Source of the DNA: an uncultured Sphingomonadales bacterium
GTDB lineage: Bacteria > Pseudomonadota > Alphaproteobacteria > Sphingomonadales > Sphingomonadaceae
Assembly (NCBI GenBank): GCA_903893935.1
Contig: CAITOD010000424.1
Coordinates: forward strand, 1 to 6,530
Length of the DNA: 6,530 nt
Reading direction: 5' to 3'
Shown one piece after another: positions 1-6,285 of this stretch; the stretch's first letter is position 1, and every line of letters begins with the position of its first letter. The notes under the pieces were generated by a model. It worked only from the letters and a program-made list of their open reading frames with translations. It did no database searches and had not been told where the DNA came from. A program made the translations under genes and the position numbers.

Positions 1-84
1 CCGATATTCCTGCGCCATCCCTCCTTGCACTGGGCCAAAATCGGCTCCGTCACGGTATTAAAGATTTATCGCAGGACGCTCTAA
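1..84 (+). CDS. 3' end of an unrecognised plus-strand gene (partial)
   Basis: Frame 1 is open from the window edge for 27 codons and ends at TAA (82-84). The last residues read VLKIYRRTL. About 74% of its third codon positions are G or C, against about 43% in frame 3 (also open, to a TGA at 87-89). In GC-rich DNA this favours frame 1 as coding. A strong plus-facing intrinsic terminator 85 bases downstream needs a plus-strand transcript, which agrees with a gene ending here. The stretch is too short to name a family. A minus-strand reading is less likely: an ATG at 18-16 has an AAGGAGG only one base upstream, which is too close to act as its ribosome-binding site. Confidence 0.35.
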   Translation, partial: PIFLRHPSLHWAKIGSVTVLKIYRRTL

Positions 85-168
85 GGTGATTGCAGCATAG
101 GCACTGCTGGCGGATCGTTCACCAGTTCGAAAGAGGAATCGTGGTAAACAGTTGCTGCAACGTCGTGG

Positions 169-201
169 AAGGCGGTCCTGCTTCGGCAGGGCCGCCTTTT
201 T
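169..201 (+). terminator. Intrinsic terminator facing plus, UUCG loop
   Basis: The arms 169-181 and 186-198 form a 13-bp stem with one T-G wobble (176/191). It is closed by the extra-stable cUUCGg tetraloop (182-185), and a run of five T follows at 197-201. On the minus strand the wobble becomes an A-C mismatch, the loop becomes CGAA and only two T follow, so the element is clearly polar. It therefore ends a plus transcript coming from the left edge. Its T-run ends three bases from the trpF stop, so it separates convergent transcripts. It may also stabilise the 3' end of the trpF mRNA. Confidence 0.85.
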
Positions 202-203
202 GC

Positions 204-845
204 TTATCCGCGCACCGCGGCGCAAAAGGCGGCGATCCGCGCCGGGTCTTTGACGCCCGGCGCGCTTTCCACGCCCGAGGACACATCGACGCCGGGCGCC
301 CCGGTGATCGCGATCGCTTCGGCCACATTGGCAGGGTCGAGCCCGCCTGCCAGCATCCACGGTAGCGCCGGGCGCACGCCCTTGAGCAGCGTCCAGTCGA
401 TGCGCAGGCCGTTGCCGCCCGGCAAGTCGGCACCGGCGGGCGGCTTGGCATCGAACAGCACGCGCGCCGCGGCGCCGGCAAAGCGGTCGGCCTCGGCGAG
501 ATCGGCGCGCTGCTTCACGCCGAGCGCTTTCCACACCGGCAGGCCATGGCGCGCGGCTGTCGCTGCCACTTCGGCCGGCGTTTCGCGCCCGTGCAACTGG
601 ATCGCATCGAGCCCGACGCCCGCCACCACGCTTGCGAGAAAATCAGGCTCGGGATCGACAAACAGACCGACCACGCCCGCGCGCCCGACCGCGCGCGCCG
701 CGAGTGCGGCGGCTTGCGGCACATCGACGCAGCGCGGGCTCTTGGCAAAGAACACCAGCCCGATGAAATCGGCGCGCGCCGCCAGCGCCGCATCGAGCGC
801 ATCGGCGCTGTTGATCCCGCAAATCTTGATCAGCGGTGCCGTCAT
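204..845 (-). CDS. trpF: Phosphoribosylanthranilate isomerase
   Basis: This cytoplasmic enzyme converts N-(5-phosphoribosyl)anthranilate to CdRP, the third step of tryptophan synthesis. The 213-residue protein is a normal length for a monofunctional TrpF barrel. It starts MTAPLIKICGI, with the catalytic base expected at Cys9 in the KICG motif. Other family marks are the QLHG strand (83-86), the general acid Asp132 in FDAK, the AGGL turn (166-169) and the phosphate loop GVDVSSGVES (185-194). An in-frame extension to 890 was rejected because the family N-terminus begins at this ATG and the extension would overlap the upstream GNAT gene. Only 4 bases separate it from that gene, so translation is probably coupled; the ribosome-binding site is weak. 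trpB and trpA, often next to trpF, do not follow: the gene is last in its cluster and runs into the convergent terminator. Confidence 0.96.
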   Translation of the reverse strand: MTAPLIKICGINSADALDAALAARADFIGLVFFAKSPRCVDVPQAAALAARAVGRAGVVGLFVDPEPDFLASVVAGVGLDAIQLHGRETPAEVAATAARHGLPVWKALGVKQRADLAEADRFAGAAARVLFDAKPPAGADLPGGNGLRIDWTLLKGVRPALPWMLAGGLDPANVAEAIAITGAPGVDVSSGVESAPGVKDPARIAAFCAAVRG

Positions 846-849
846 CGCT

Positions 850-1359
850 TCAATCCAGCGCGCGGGTGAGCACGACCATGGCAAAGCCATGCACGCCGGG
901 CACCGGGAAGGGGCGTGTCTCGCCGGTGCGTCGATACCCGCGCCGTTCGTAATAGGCGATCAGTTCGGTGCGCTTGTCGATCACCGTCATTTCCATCACT
1001 TTCGCGCCGAATGCCGCGCGCGCGGTCGCTTCTGCCGCTGCAATCAGCGCGCGGCCAAGCCCGGCGGTCTGCACGGCGGGGTCGACGCACAACATGCCCA
1101 TATAGGCAAGGCCCTCGCCGCAATCGCTGACCGTGACCGTGCCGACCAGCGCGCCCGGCGCTTCGGCGAGCAGAATGCGCGAAGCCGGATCGGCAATCGT
1201 TGCCGCCAATTGCGAGTCCGACGTGCGTTCGTCGTCGAGCAGATCGGCTTCGTGCGTCCAGCCCTGGCGCGCGGTGTCACCGCGATAGGCGCGTTCGACC
1301 AGCGCACGCAGCGCCGCGACATCAGCCGCAGCCGCAAGACGGATAGGCGCTTCGAGCAT
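850..1359 (-). CDS. GNAT-family N-acetyltransferase
   Basis: This 169-residue protein has one Gcn5-related acetyltransferase domain, which transfers acetyl from acetyl-CoA to an unknown amine substrate. The N-terminal strand and helix (MLEAPIRLAAAADVAALRAL) open the fold. Motif A covers about 86-110: the strand AYMGMLCVDPAVQ followed by the pyrophosphate-binding loop Q97-T-A-G-L-G102-R-A. Motif B is ELIAYYERRGYRRTGE (132-147), where Tyr136 or Tyr137 is the usual candidate general acid. The ATG lies 8 bases after the pyrF stop and the gene ends 4 bases before trpF, so it looks cotranscribed and possibly translationally coupled. The upstream AGG (AGGCCATG) is a poor ribosome-binding site. The neighbours are biosynthetic, but nothing in the sequence ties the substrate to pyrimidine or tryptophan synthesis. 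The substrate is unknown. Confidence 0.9.
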   Translation of the reverse strand: MLEAPIRLAAAADVAALRALVERAYRGDTARQGWTHEADLLDDERTSDSQLAATIADPASRILLAEAPGALVGTVTVSDCGEGLAYMGMLCVDPAVQTAGLGRALIAAAEATARAAFGAKVMEMTVIDKRTELIAYYERRGYRRTGETRPFPVPGVHGFAMVVLTRALD

Positions 1360-1367
1360 GGCCTGGC

Positions 1368-2045
1368 TTACAAATTGCCTTCGATCGCGCGAGCGGCGGC
1401 CACCGGGTCTTCGGCGCGGGTAATCGGCCGACCGATCACCAGCACGCTGGCGCCCGCGTCGCGCGCCGCGCGCGGGGTAACGGTGCGTTTCTGGTCTTCG
1501 CTCGAACCGTGCCCGGCGGGGCGCAAGCCCGGCACCACCAGATAGCCGTTGCGCCAGCGTTTGTGCACCGCGCCCACTTCGTGGCCCGAACAGACAATCC
1601 CGTCGAGCCCGGCTTCCTGCGCCAGATCGGCAAGCCGCAAAGCCTGATCGTGCGTGCTGCCGGCAATCCCGGTGCGCGCGAGGTCGCCGTCGTCGAGGCT
1701 GGTCAGCACGGTCACGCCCACCACCCGCGTGTTTTCCCCCGCGGCGGCTTTGGCATCTTCCATCATCGCGCGCCCGCCGGCGGCGTGGATCGTCACGATC
1801 GCCGGCTGCAAGCGATGGATCGCCTGCATCGCGGCGGCCACGGTGTTGGGAATATCGTGCAGTTTCAGATCGAGAAAGATCGGCAGGCCGATCTTGGCCA
1901 CTTCCTGCACGCCGTGGTGGCCATGCGCGCAAAAGAATTCGAGCCCGAGTTTCAGCCCGCCGACATGCTGGCGCACTTTCTGGGCCAGCGCCACGGCGGC
2001 ATCGAGCCTGGGCAGATCGAGCGCAAGATAGATCGGGTTGCTCAC
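1368..2045 (-). CDS. pyrF: Orotidine 5'-phosphate decarboxylase
   Basis: This enzyme decarboxylates OMP to UMP, the last step of de novo pyrimidine synthesis, in the cytoplasm. The 225-residue product is the usual size for the short bacterial class. The active-site signature LDLKLHDIPNT (58-68) carries the catalytic Asp59-Lys61-Asp64 tetrad residues, the fourth Asp coming from the partner subunit of the dimer. Other marks are Asp10 in LALD, Lys32 in LKLG, VPGLRP (171-176) and the phosphate-binding VIGRPIT (203-209). The start is GTG at 2045: homologues begin close to SNPIYLALDL, and an ATG 20 codons upstream would overlap lapA and adds no family-like sequence. The gene sits 19 bases after lapA and 8 bases before the GNAT gene. 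Confidence 0.96.
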   Translation of the reverse strand: MSNPIYLALDLPRLDAAVALAQKVRQHVGGLKLGLEFFCAHGHHGVQEVAKIGLPIFLDLKLHDIPNTVAAAMQAIHRLQPAIVTIHAAGGRAMMEDAKAAAGENTRVVGVTVLTSLDDGDLARTGIAGSTHDQALRLADLAQEAGLDGIVCSGHEVGAVHKRWRNGYLVVPGLRPAGHGSSEDQKRTVTPRAARDAGASVLVIGRPITRAEDPVAAARAIEGNL

Positions 2046-2057
2046 GGTCGAGGTCGT

Positions 2058-2063
2058 TCCTCT
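2058..2063 (-). promoter_or_regulatory. Ribosome-binding site for the GTG-started pyrF
   Basis: On the minus strand, AGAGGA lies just after the lapA stop codon TAG (2067-2065) and 12 bases before the pyrF GTG. The spacing is longer than ideal. Together with the GTG start this suggests modest translation initiation, possibly helped by ribosomes finishing lapA. It supports the GTG at 2045 over the upstream ATG, which has no such motif in a sensible position. Confidence 0.5.
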
Positions 2064-2064
2064 G

Positions 2065-2364
2065 CTACGAAATATCGGTTGCGGTGCGCGCCTGCTCGGC
2101 GGCATGATTCAGCGCATGCGCTTGCGCGGCGAGCGTCGATTCGAGCGAGGCGATCCGGCGCGAGAGCCGCCAGCGCGTGGTGCGCAGCATCAGCCAGGTC
2201 GGCACAAAGCCGATCATCAATGCCCCGATCACCAGCGCCGGCGCCTTGGTTTCCCAGATCAGCCCCGGCCAGATATGCACCGCGACCGGATCGGGATTGG
2301 CATATGTAAACGCCACCAGCACCAGAGTCAGCAGCAGCCACAGACCGGTCTTCAGCGCACGCAT
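2065..2364 (-). CDS. lapA: LapA-domain (DUF1049) inner-membrane protein
   Basis: This 99-residue protein has the LapA/DUF1049 layout. The first membrane helix is about residues 6-21 (GLWLLLTLVLVAFTYA), followed by a short periplasmic NPDPVAVHIWPG segment typical of the family. The second helix is about residues 41-60 (APALVIGALMIGF), then a basic stretch (RTTRWRLSRR) and a probable cytoplasmic coiled-coil tail (71-95). In E. coli, LapA works with LapB in controlling LPS synthesis through LpxC turnover. That role is inferred only by family here, since no lapB is in view. AAAGGA lies 5 bases before the ATG, a good ribosome-binding site. pyrF follows after 19 bases, echoing the enterobacterial lapA-lapB-pyrF order. 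Confidence 0.85.
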   Translation of the reverse strand: MRALKTGLWLLLTLVLVAFTYANPDPVAVHIWPGLIWETKAPALVIGALMIGFVPTWLMLRTTRWRLSRRIASLESTLAAQAHALNHAAEQARTATDIS

Positions 2365-2411
2365 GGCGATCCTTTATCCGACGGACACCCCTCTGCATCA
2401 AAGTAGACCAT

Positions 2412-2443
2412 CGCGCCATGATGTGAAGCAGGCATTTGGCGCG
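2412..2443. repeat. Hairpin in the purB-lapA spacer
   Basis: CGCGCCA (2412-2418) and TGGCGCG (2437-2443) are a perfect 7-bp inverted repeat, extendable to 9 bp if a two-base bulge (2435-2436) is allowed. It starts six bases after the purB stop codon. No T-run follows on either strand, so it is not a standard intrinsic terminator. It could be a processing or mRNA-stability element between purB and the lapA-trpF genes, or chance in GC-rich DNA. Confidence 0.35.
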
Positions 2444-2449
2444 TGCGTG

Positions 2450-3763
<1,314 letters not shown>

Positions 3764-3896
3764 GGCAAACTCCGGAGTGATACGCGCAATGGTGCGCCGC
3801 TAGGCCGTGGGCCGGCCAATGGCAAGCGTCGGGCTGGGCGAGGCCGGTTTTACGCGGTATGCTCGGCGCCGATCGACCGCACAGGGGGCTTGCACG
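3764..3896. other. Divergent spacer between purB and the flavin oxidase gene
   Basis: These 133 bases must carry the promoter for the oxidase gene and probably that for purB. No strong -35/-10 pair stands out on either strand; the best minus-strand -35 is TTGCCA with a poor TAGCGG 17 bases on. Small inverted repeats are visible: GCGCA-atgg-TGCGC (3784-3797), the palindrome CTCCGGAG (3770-3777), which overlaps the purB ribosome-binding site, and GGCCGGCC. These could be operator sites, but they are short and GC-rich. AGGGGG (3883-3888) eight bases before the oxidase ATG is its ribosome-binding site. Confidence 0.4.
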
Positions 3897-3971
3897 ATGT
3901 TGACGACACGACGGACGGTGACCGGGATCATGGCGGCGACCGCGCTCGCGGCTTCGACGCGAACGATGGCG
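3897..3971 (+). other. Predicted Tat signal peptide of the flavin oxidase
   Basis: The first 25 codons read a short n-region with a twin arginine (TTRRTVTG), an apolar Ala-rich stretch IMAATALAAS, and TRTMA before QRGSS. The motif T-R-R-x-V matches the Tat pattern only loosely, because it lacks the usual Phe-Leu-Lys. The hydrophobicity is modest, as in Tat rather than Sec signals. The FAD fold begins only at residue 32, so the leader is an addition to the catalytic domain. Tat would suit a protein that must fold around covalent FAD before export. Confidence 0.6.
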
Positions 3972-5102
3972 CAGCGCGGATCGTCGACGTATGATGTTGC
4001 GGTGGTCGGTGCCGGATCGTTCGGCGCGTGGACGGCCTATGCCTTGCGCCAGGCGGGGCAGCGGGTGTGCCTGATCGATGCCTATGGCCCCGCCAACAGC
4101 CGCGCCAGTTCGGGCGGCGAAAGCCGGATCATCCGCAGCGCCTATGGCGCGCAGGCGATCTATTCGCGCTGGGCGATGGAATCGCTGGTCGAATGGAAAG
4201 CGCTGCAGGCGCGCAACGGCACGCACCTGTTCGAACCGACCGGGGTGCTGGCGATTGCCAAAAACAGCGACAGCTTTCTCGACGAGACCGGCAAAGCGCT
4301 CATGGCGCTCGGCTTGCCGCACGAACGGCTGAGCGCCGGCGAAGTCGCGCGGCGGTTCCCGGCGTTCCATCTCGACGAGAGCGAAGGCGCGGTGTTTGAA
4401 CCGAACAGCGGTGCGCTGTTGGCAAGGCGCGCGATCCAGACGCTGGTGGCCGAACTGGTGGCGGGCGGCATGGCCTGGCGCAGCGCGGCAATCCGCCCGC
4501 CCAAAGGATCGGGCACGCTGCCCGGCCTGACCACCGCGACCGGCGAAACGATTTCGGCGGGGCGCTACGTGTTCGCTTGCGGACCGTGGCTGCCCAAAGT
4601 GTTTCCCGATGTGATCGGCGCCAAAGTGCGCCCCGATCGTGCCGAAGTGTTTTTCCTTGGCGTGCCCGAAGGCAGCACCGCATTCGAACCGGGGGTAATG
4701 CCGACCTGGCTCGACCAATACGGCATTGCCGGCGCCTATGGCTTCCCCAATCTCGAAGCGCGCGGCTGCAAAGTCGCGGTCGATGGCGACCCGGTGGCGA
4801 TCGACCCCGATCTCGACCAGCGCACGGTCACCACGCCGTTTATCGAAGCGATGCGCGAATTCGTGGCGTTCCGCTTCCCCGCGCTGGCCAAGGCCCCGAT
4901 CGTGGAAACGCGCGTGTGCCAATACGAAATGGCCAAAGGCGAGGAATATATCCTCGACCGGCACCCGGGGTTCGACAATGTGTGGATCGCGGGCGGCGGA
5001 TCGGGCCACGGGTTCAAGAACGGGCCGCGCGTGGGGCGCTATATGGCGCAAGTGCTGGCAGGCAGCGGGGCGGCCGATCCGCGGTTTTCGATTGCGCGCT
5101 GA
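3897..5102 (+). CDS. FAD amine oxidase, monomeric sarcosine oxidase/N-methyltryptophan oxidase type, with Tat-like signal
   Basis: This 401-residue DAO-fold flavoprotein probably oxidises a secondary or N-methyl amine with O2, giving H2O2. After a Tat-like N-terminus (RR at 5-6, hydrophobic stretch about 8-19, possible cleavage after TMA at 25) comes the FAD-binding VVGAGSFG (36-43), the Asp61 that binds the ribose, and SSGGESRIIRSAYG (71-84). Measured against my memory of Bacillus MSOX, the active-site residues align at a near-constant offset: Arg77/Arg80 (MSOX 49/52), Lys292 (265, oxygen activation), Cys341 (315, covalent 8-alpha-S-cysteinyl FAD), His371 (345) and Lys374 (348). The GSGHGFK end motif is intact. 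The start at 3897 is chosen for its AGGGGG 8 bases upstream and because it exposes the signal; an ATG at 3807 only adds basic, non-family sequence. It stands alone, divergent from purB, so the physiological substrate is unknown. Confidence 0.88.
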   Translation: MLTTRRTVTGIMAATALAASTRTMAQRGSSTYDVAVVGAGSFGAWTAYALRQAGQRVCLIDAYGPANSRASSGGESRIIRSAYGAQAIYSRWAMESLVEWKALQARNGTHLFEPTGVLAIAKNSDSFLDETGKALMALGLPHERLSAGEVARRFPAFHLDESEGAVFEPNSGALLARRAIQTLVAELVAGGMAWRSAAIRPPKGSGTLPGLTTATGETISAGRYVFACGPWLPKVFPDVIGAKVRPDRAEVFFLGVPEGSTAFEPGVMPTWLDQYGIAGAYGFPNLEARGCKVAVDGDPVAIDPDLDQRTVTTPFIEAMREFVAFRFPALAKAPIVETRVCQYEMAKGEEYILDRHPGFDNVWIAGGGSGHGFKNGPRVGRYMAQVLAGSGAADPRFSIAR

Positions 5103-5186
5103 TTGACCGCCGCCGCGCGGGCAACAGCGCCTGGGGATGGATGCCGGATCAAGTGTTGCAGGGCGTCCGTTTCGGCATGCGGAGCG
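5103..5186. repeat. Convergent spacer with interlocked inverted repeats
   Basis: The oxidase gene and radC converge on this 84-base gap. Two inverted repeats interlock: GCAACA (5121-5126) with TGTTGC (5154-5159), and ATGCCG (5141-5146) with CGGCAT (5173-5178). The arms alternate, so both stems could form only as a pseudoknot or as alternatives. No T-run or GC-stem terminator is seen for either gene. The arms are only 6 bases, so chance is possible. Confidence 0.3.
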
Positions 5187-5939
5187 TCAGATCAGGCCTT
5201 TGGCTTTCAGCGACACGTGGCCTTCGCGGCCGATGATCACGTGATCGTGGACGGTGATCCCGAGGTGGCGGCCGGCTTCGATGATTTTTTGCGTCACCTG
5301 GATGTCGGCGCGGCTGGGCTGGGGGGAGCCGGAGGGGTGGTTGTGCACCAGAATCAGCGCAGCGGCGCCGATCGCCATCGCCTTGGCGATGATTTCGCGC
5401 GTGTAGATGGCGGATTCGTCGAGCGTGCCGTCGCTCACCACCTGATCGAGCAGCAGCCGATTTTGCACGTTGAGATACAGCACGCGCACGCGTTCGTGCG
5501 TCAGATGCGCCATGTCGATATGCAGATAATCGATCAGCGCCTGCCAGCTTGACAGCACCGAATCCTCGCGCAGCGTGGTCAGCGCCAGCCGCCTTGCGGC
5601 AACGCCGGCGATCTTGAGCGCGGCGGCGGCGGTTTCCTTCACGCCCGAAACCTGCATCAAGGCCTGCGGCTCGGCATTGAACACGCCGGCCAAAGTGCCG
5701 AACCGCTGCATCAGCACGCGCGCGAGCGGCTTCACATCCTTCTGCGGGATCGCGGTCATCAGAATGTATTCGATCAGTTCGTGATCGGCCAATGCGTCGT
5801 CGCCCCCATCGAGCAGGCGCTGGCGCAGCCGCGCGCGATGGCCGGAAGGGTCGTGCCCGCTTTCGCGCAAGCGATCGGCGCCGGCGGCTTTCGCCGCGCG
5901 CCGGCGCGGCGGCCCGAACAGGCTTGGTTCATCGCTCAT
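5187..5939 (-). CDS. radC: RadC family (UPF0758) JAMM-domain protein
   Basis: This 250-residue protein has the full RadC layout. Residues about 30-118 are the N-terminal UPF0758/helix-hairpin-helix-like part (QKDVKPLARVLMQRFG, VSGVKETAAAALKIAG). Residues about 128-250 are the RadC JAB/JAMM domain. The zinc motif is complete on its C-terminal side: His199-x-His201, PSG, Ser209 and Asp212, followed by GITVHDHVIIG. The conserved E in the xDE context that I recall before the GT motif in homologues appears here as D165-Q166. Despite the name, the E. coli gene's repair role was withdrawn; function is unknown, with links to DNA metabolism suspected. The start MSDEP is preferred. The frame stays open upstream to 6323, but that stretch is Pro/Cys-rich, unlike the family, and would overlap atpI. 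No ribosome-binding site precedes the ATG. Confidence 0.92.
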   Translation of the reverse strand: MSDEPSLFGPPRRRAAKAAGADRLRESGHDPSGHRARLRQRLLDGGDDALADHELIEYILMTAIPQKDVKPLARVLMQRFGTLAGVFNAEPQALMQVSGVKETAAAALKIAGVAARRLALTTLREDSVLSSWQALIDYLHIDMAHLTHERVRVLYLNVQNRLLLDQVVSDGTLDESAIYTREIIAKAMAIGAAALILVHNHPSGSPQPSRADIQVTQKIIEAGRHLGITVHDHVIIGREGHVSLKAKGLI

Positions 5940-5947
5940 GGTGAACA

Positions 5948-5976
5948 AGCATTGCGCAGGCCTGGCCGGGGTGCAA
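5948..5976 (-). promoter_or_regulatory. Candidate radC promoter giving a near-leaderless mRNA
   Basis: On the minus strand TTGCAC (5976-5971) and AATGCT (5953-5948) are 17 bases apart. The -10 matches only half of the consensus. It ends 8 bases before the radC ATG, so transcription would start at or next to the start codon. That fits the lack of a ribosome-binding site upstream of radC. Confidence 0.3.
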
Positions 5977-6013
5977 GGCACGGCGTGGTCGGGGATGCTG
6001 CCGTTTTGGCATG

Positions 6014-6039
6014 GAGTTTCCCGGCAGGCGGGGGAACTC
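6014..6039 (+). repeat. Hairpin upstream of atpI
   Basis: GAGTTTCCC (6014-6022) pairs with GGGGAACTC (6031-6039), giving 9 bp with one T-G wobble and an 8-base loop. TTTG (6005-6008) and CAAA (6044-6047) can extend it across an internal loop. The wobble becomes a mismatch on the minus strand, so a plus-strand RNA folds better. No T-run follows. It lies upstream of the candidate atpI promoter, so it may belong to a separate small RNA, a regulator site, or chance. Confidence 0.35.
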
Positions 6040-6153
6040 TCGTCAAAGGGTCTGCGACCGGGCCAGTGCATACGAATCACCGACGCAATTCCGGCGTTTC
6101 CACCTCCACGCGCGGGCAGGCCTGCAAGCTGCACCAGACCGCTTTCGGTCGGG

Positions 6154-6182
6154 TTGACTTGGCAGTTACCCCAGCCTAATGG
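6154..6182 (+). promoter_or_regulatory. Candidate promoter of the atp (F0) operon
   Basis: TTGACT (6154-6159) matches five of six bases of the -35 consensus. The -10 could be TAATGG (6177-6182, 17-base spacer, poor match) or CCTAAT (6175-6180, 15-base spacer, four of six). Alphaproteobacterial promoters keep TTGAC better than the -10, so this is plausible. The implied atpI leader is roughly 95 bases and would contain the GCGGG/CCCGC stem and T-run at 6240-6268. Confidence 0.45.
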
Positions 6183-6285
6183 GCAGGCGCTCTCGGCGGA
6201 CAAGGTGTCGGTCGTGCGCGGCAACCACGGGGGGCTGTCGCGGGTTTTGCGCCCGCTGGCTGATTTTTCCGAAACGGGGCAGTGC

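Larger units (their letters stand above)
5940..6285. other. Divergent radC/atpI intergenic region, non-coding
   Basis: This 346-base stretch holds no gene I can support: frames that stay open through it have no family-like content. It contains candidate promoters in both directions, a hairpin at 6014-6039, a small hairpin GACCG-cttt-CGGTC (6137-6150), a 10-bp palindrome GCAGGCCTGC (6116-6125), whose first nine bases recur at 5956-5964, and a stem GCGGG/CCCGC (6240-6256) followed by five T at 6264-6268. I compared it by eye with tRNA, 4.5S, tmRNA and cobalamin riboswitch hallmarks and found no match. Confidence 0.6.

Noticed and set aside
58..120. Minus-strand peptide ITLERPAINL, resembling the start of an enoyl-CoA hydratase
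   Set aside because: A stop codon follows at once and the frame upstream is antisense-like, so the likeness is chance.
85..203. A free-standing small RNA ending at the terminator
   Set aside because: No promoter is visible at a proper distance. The 3' untranslated tail of the left-hand gene explains the terminator more simply, though a 3'-derived small RNA is not excluded.
250..1545. Plus-strand open frame of about 431 codons opposite trpF, the GNAT gene and pyrF
   Set aside because: It is antisense to three well-supported genes and has no domain-like content.
3807..3896. Upstream ATG for the flavin oxidase
   Set aside because: The extra 30 residues have no family match, no good ribosome-binding site, and would hide the signal peptide.
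5940..6285. Cobalamin riboswitch, tmRNA, 4.5S RNA or tRNA in the radC-atpI spacer
   Set aside because: Checked by eye on both strands; the conserved boxes of these RNAs are absent. Short GC stems alone are not enough.
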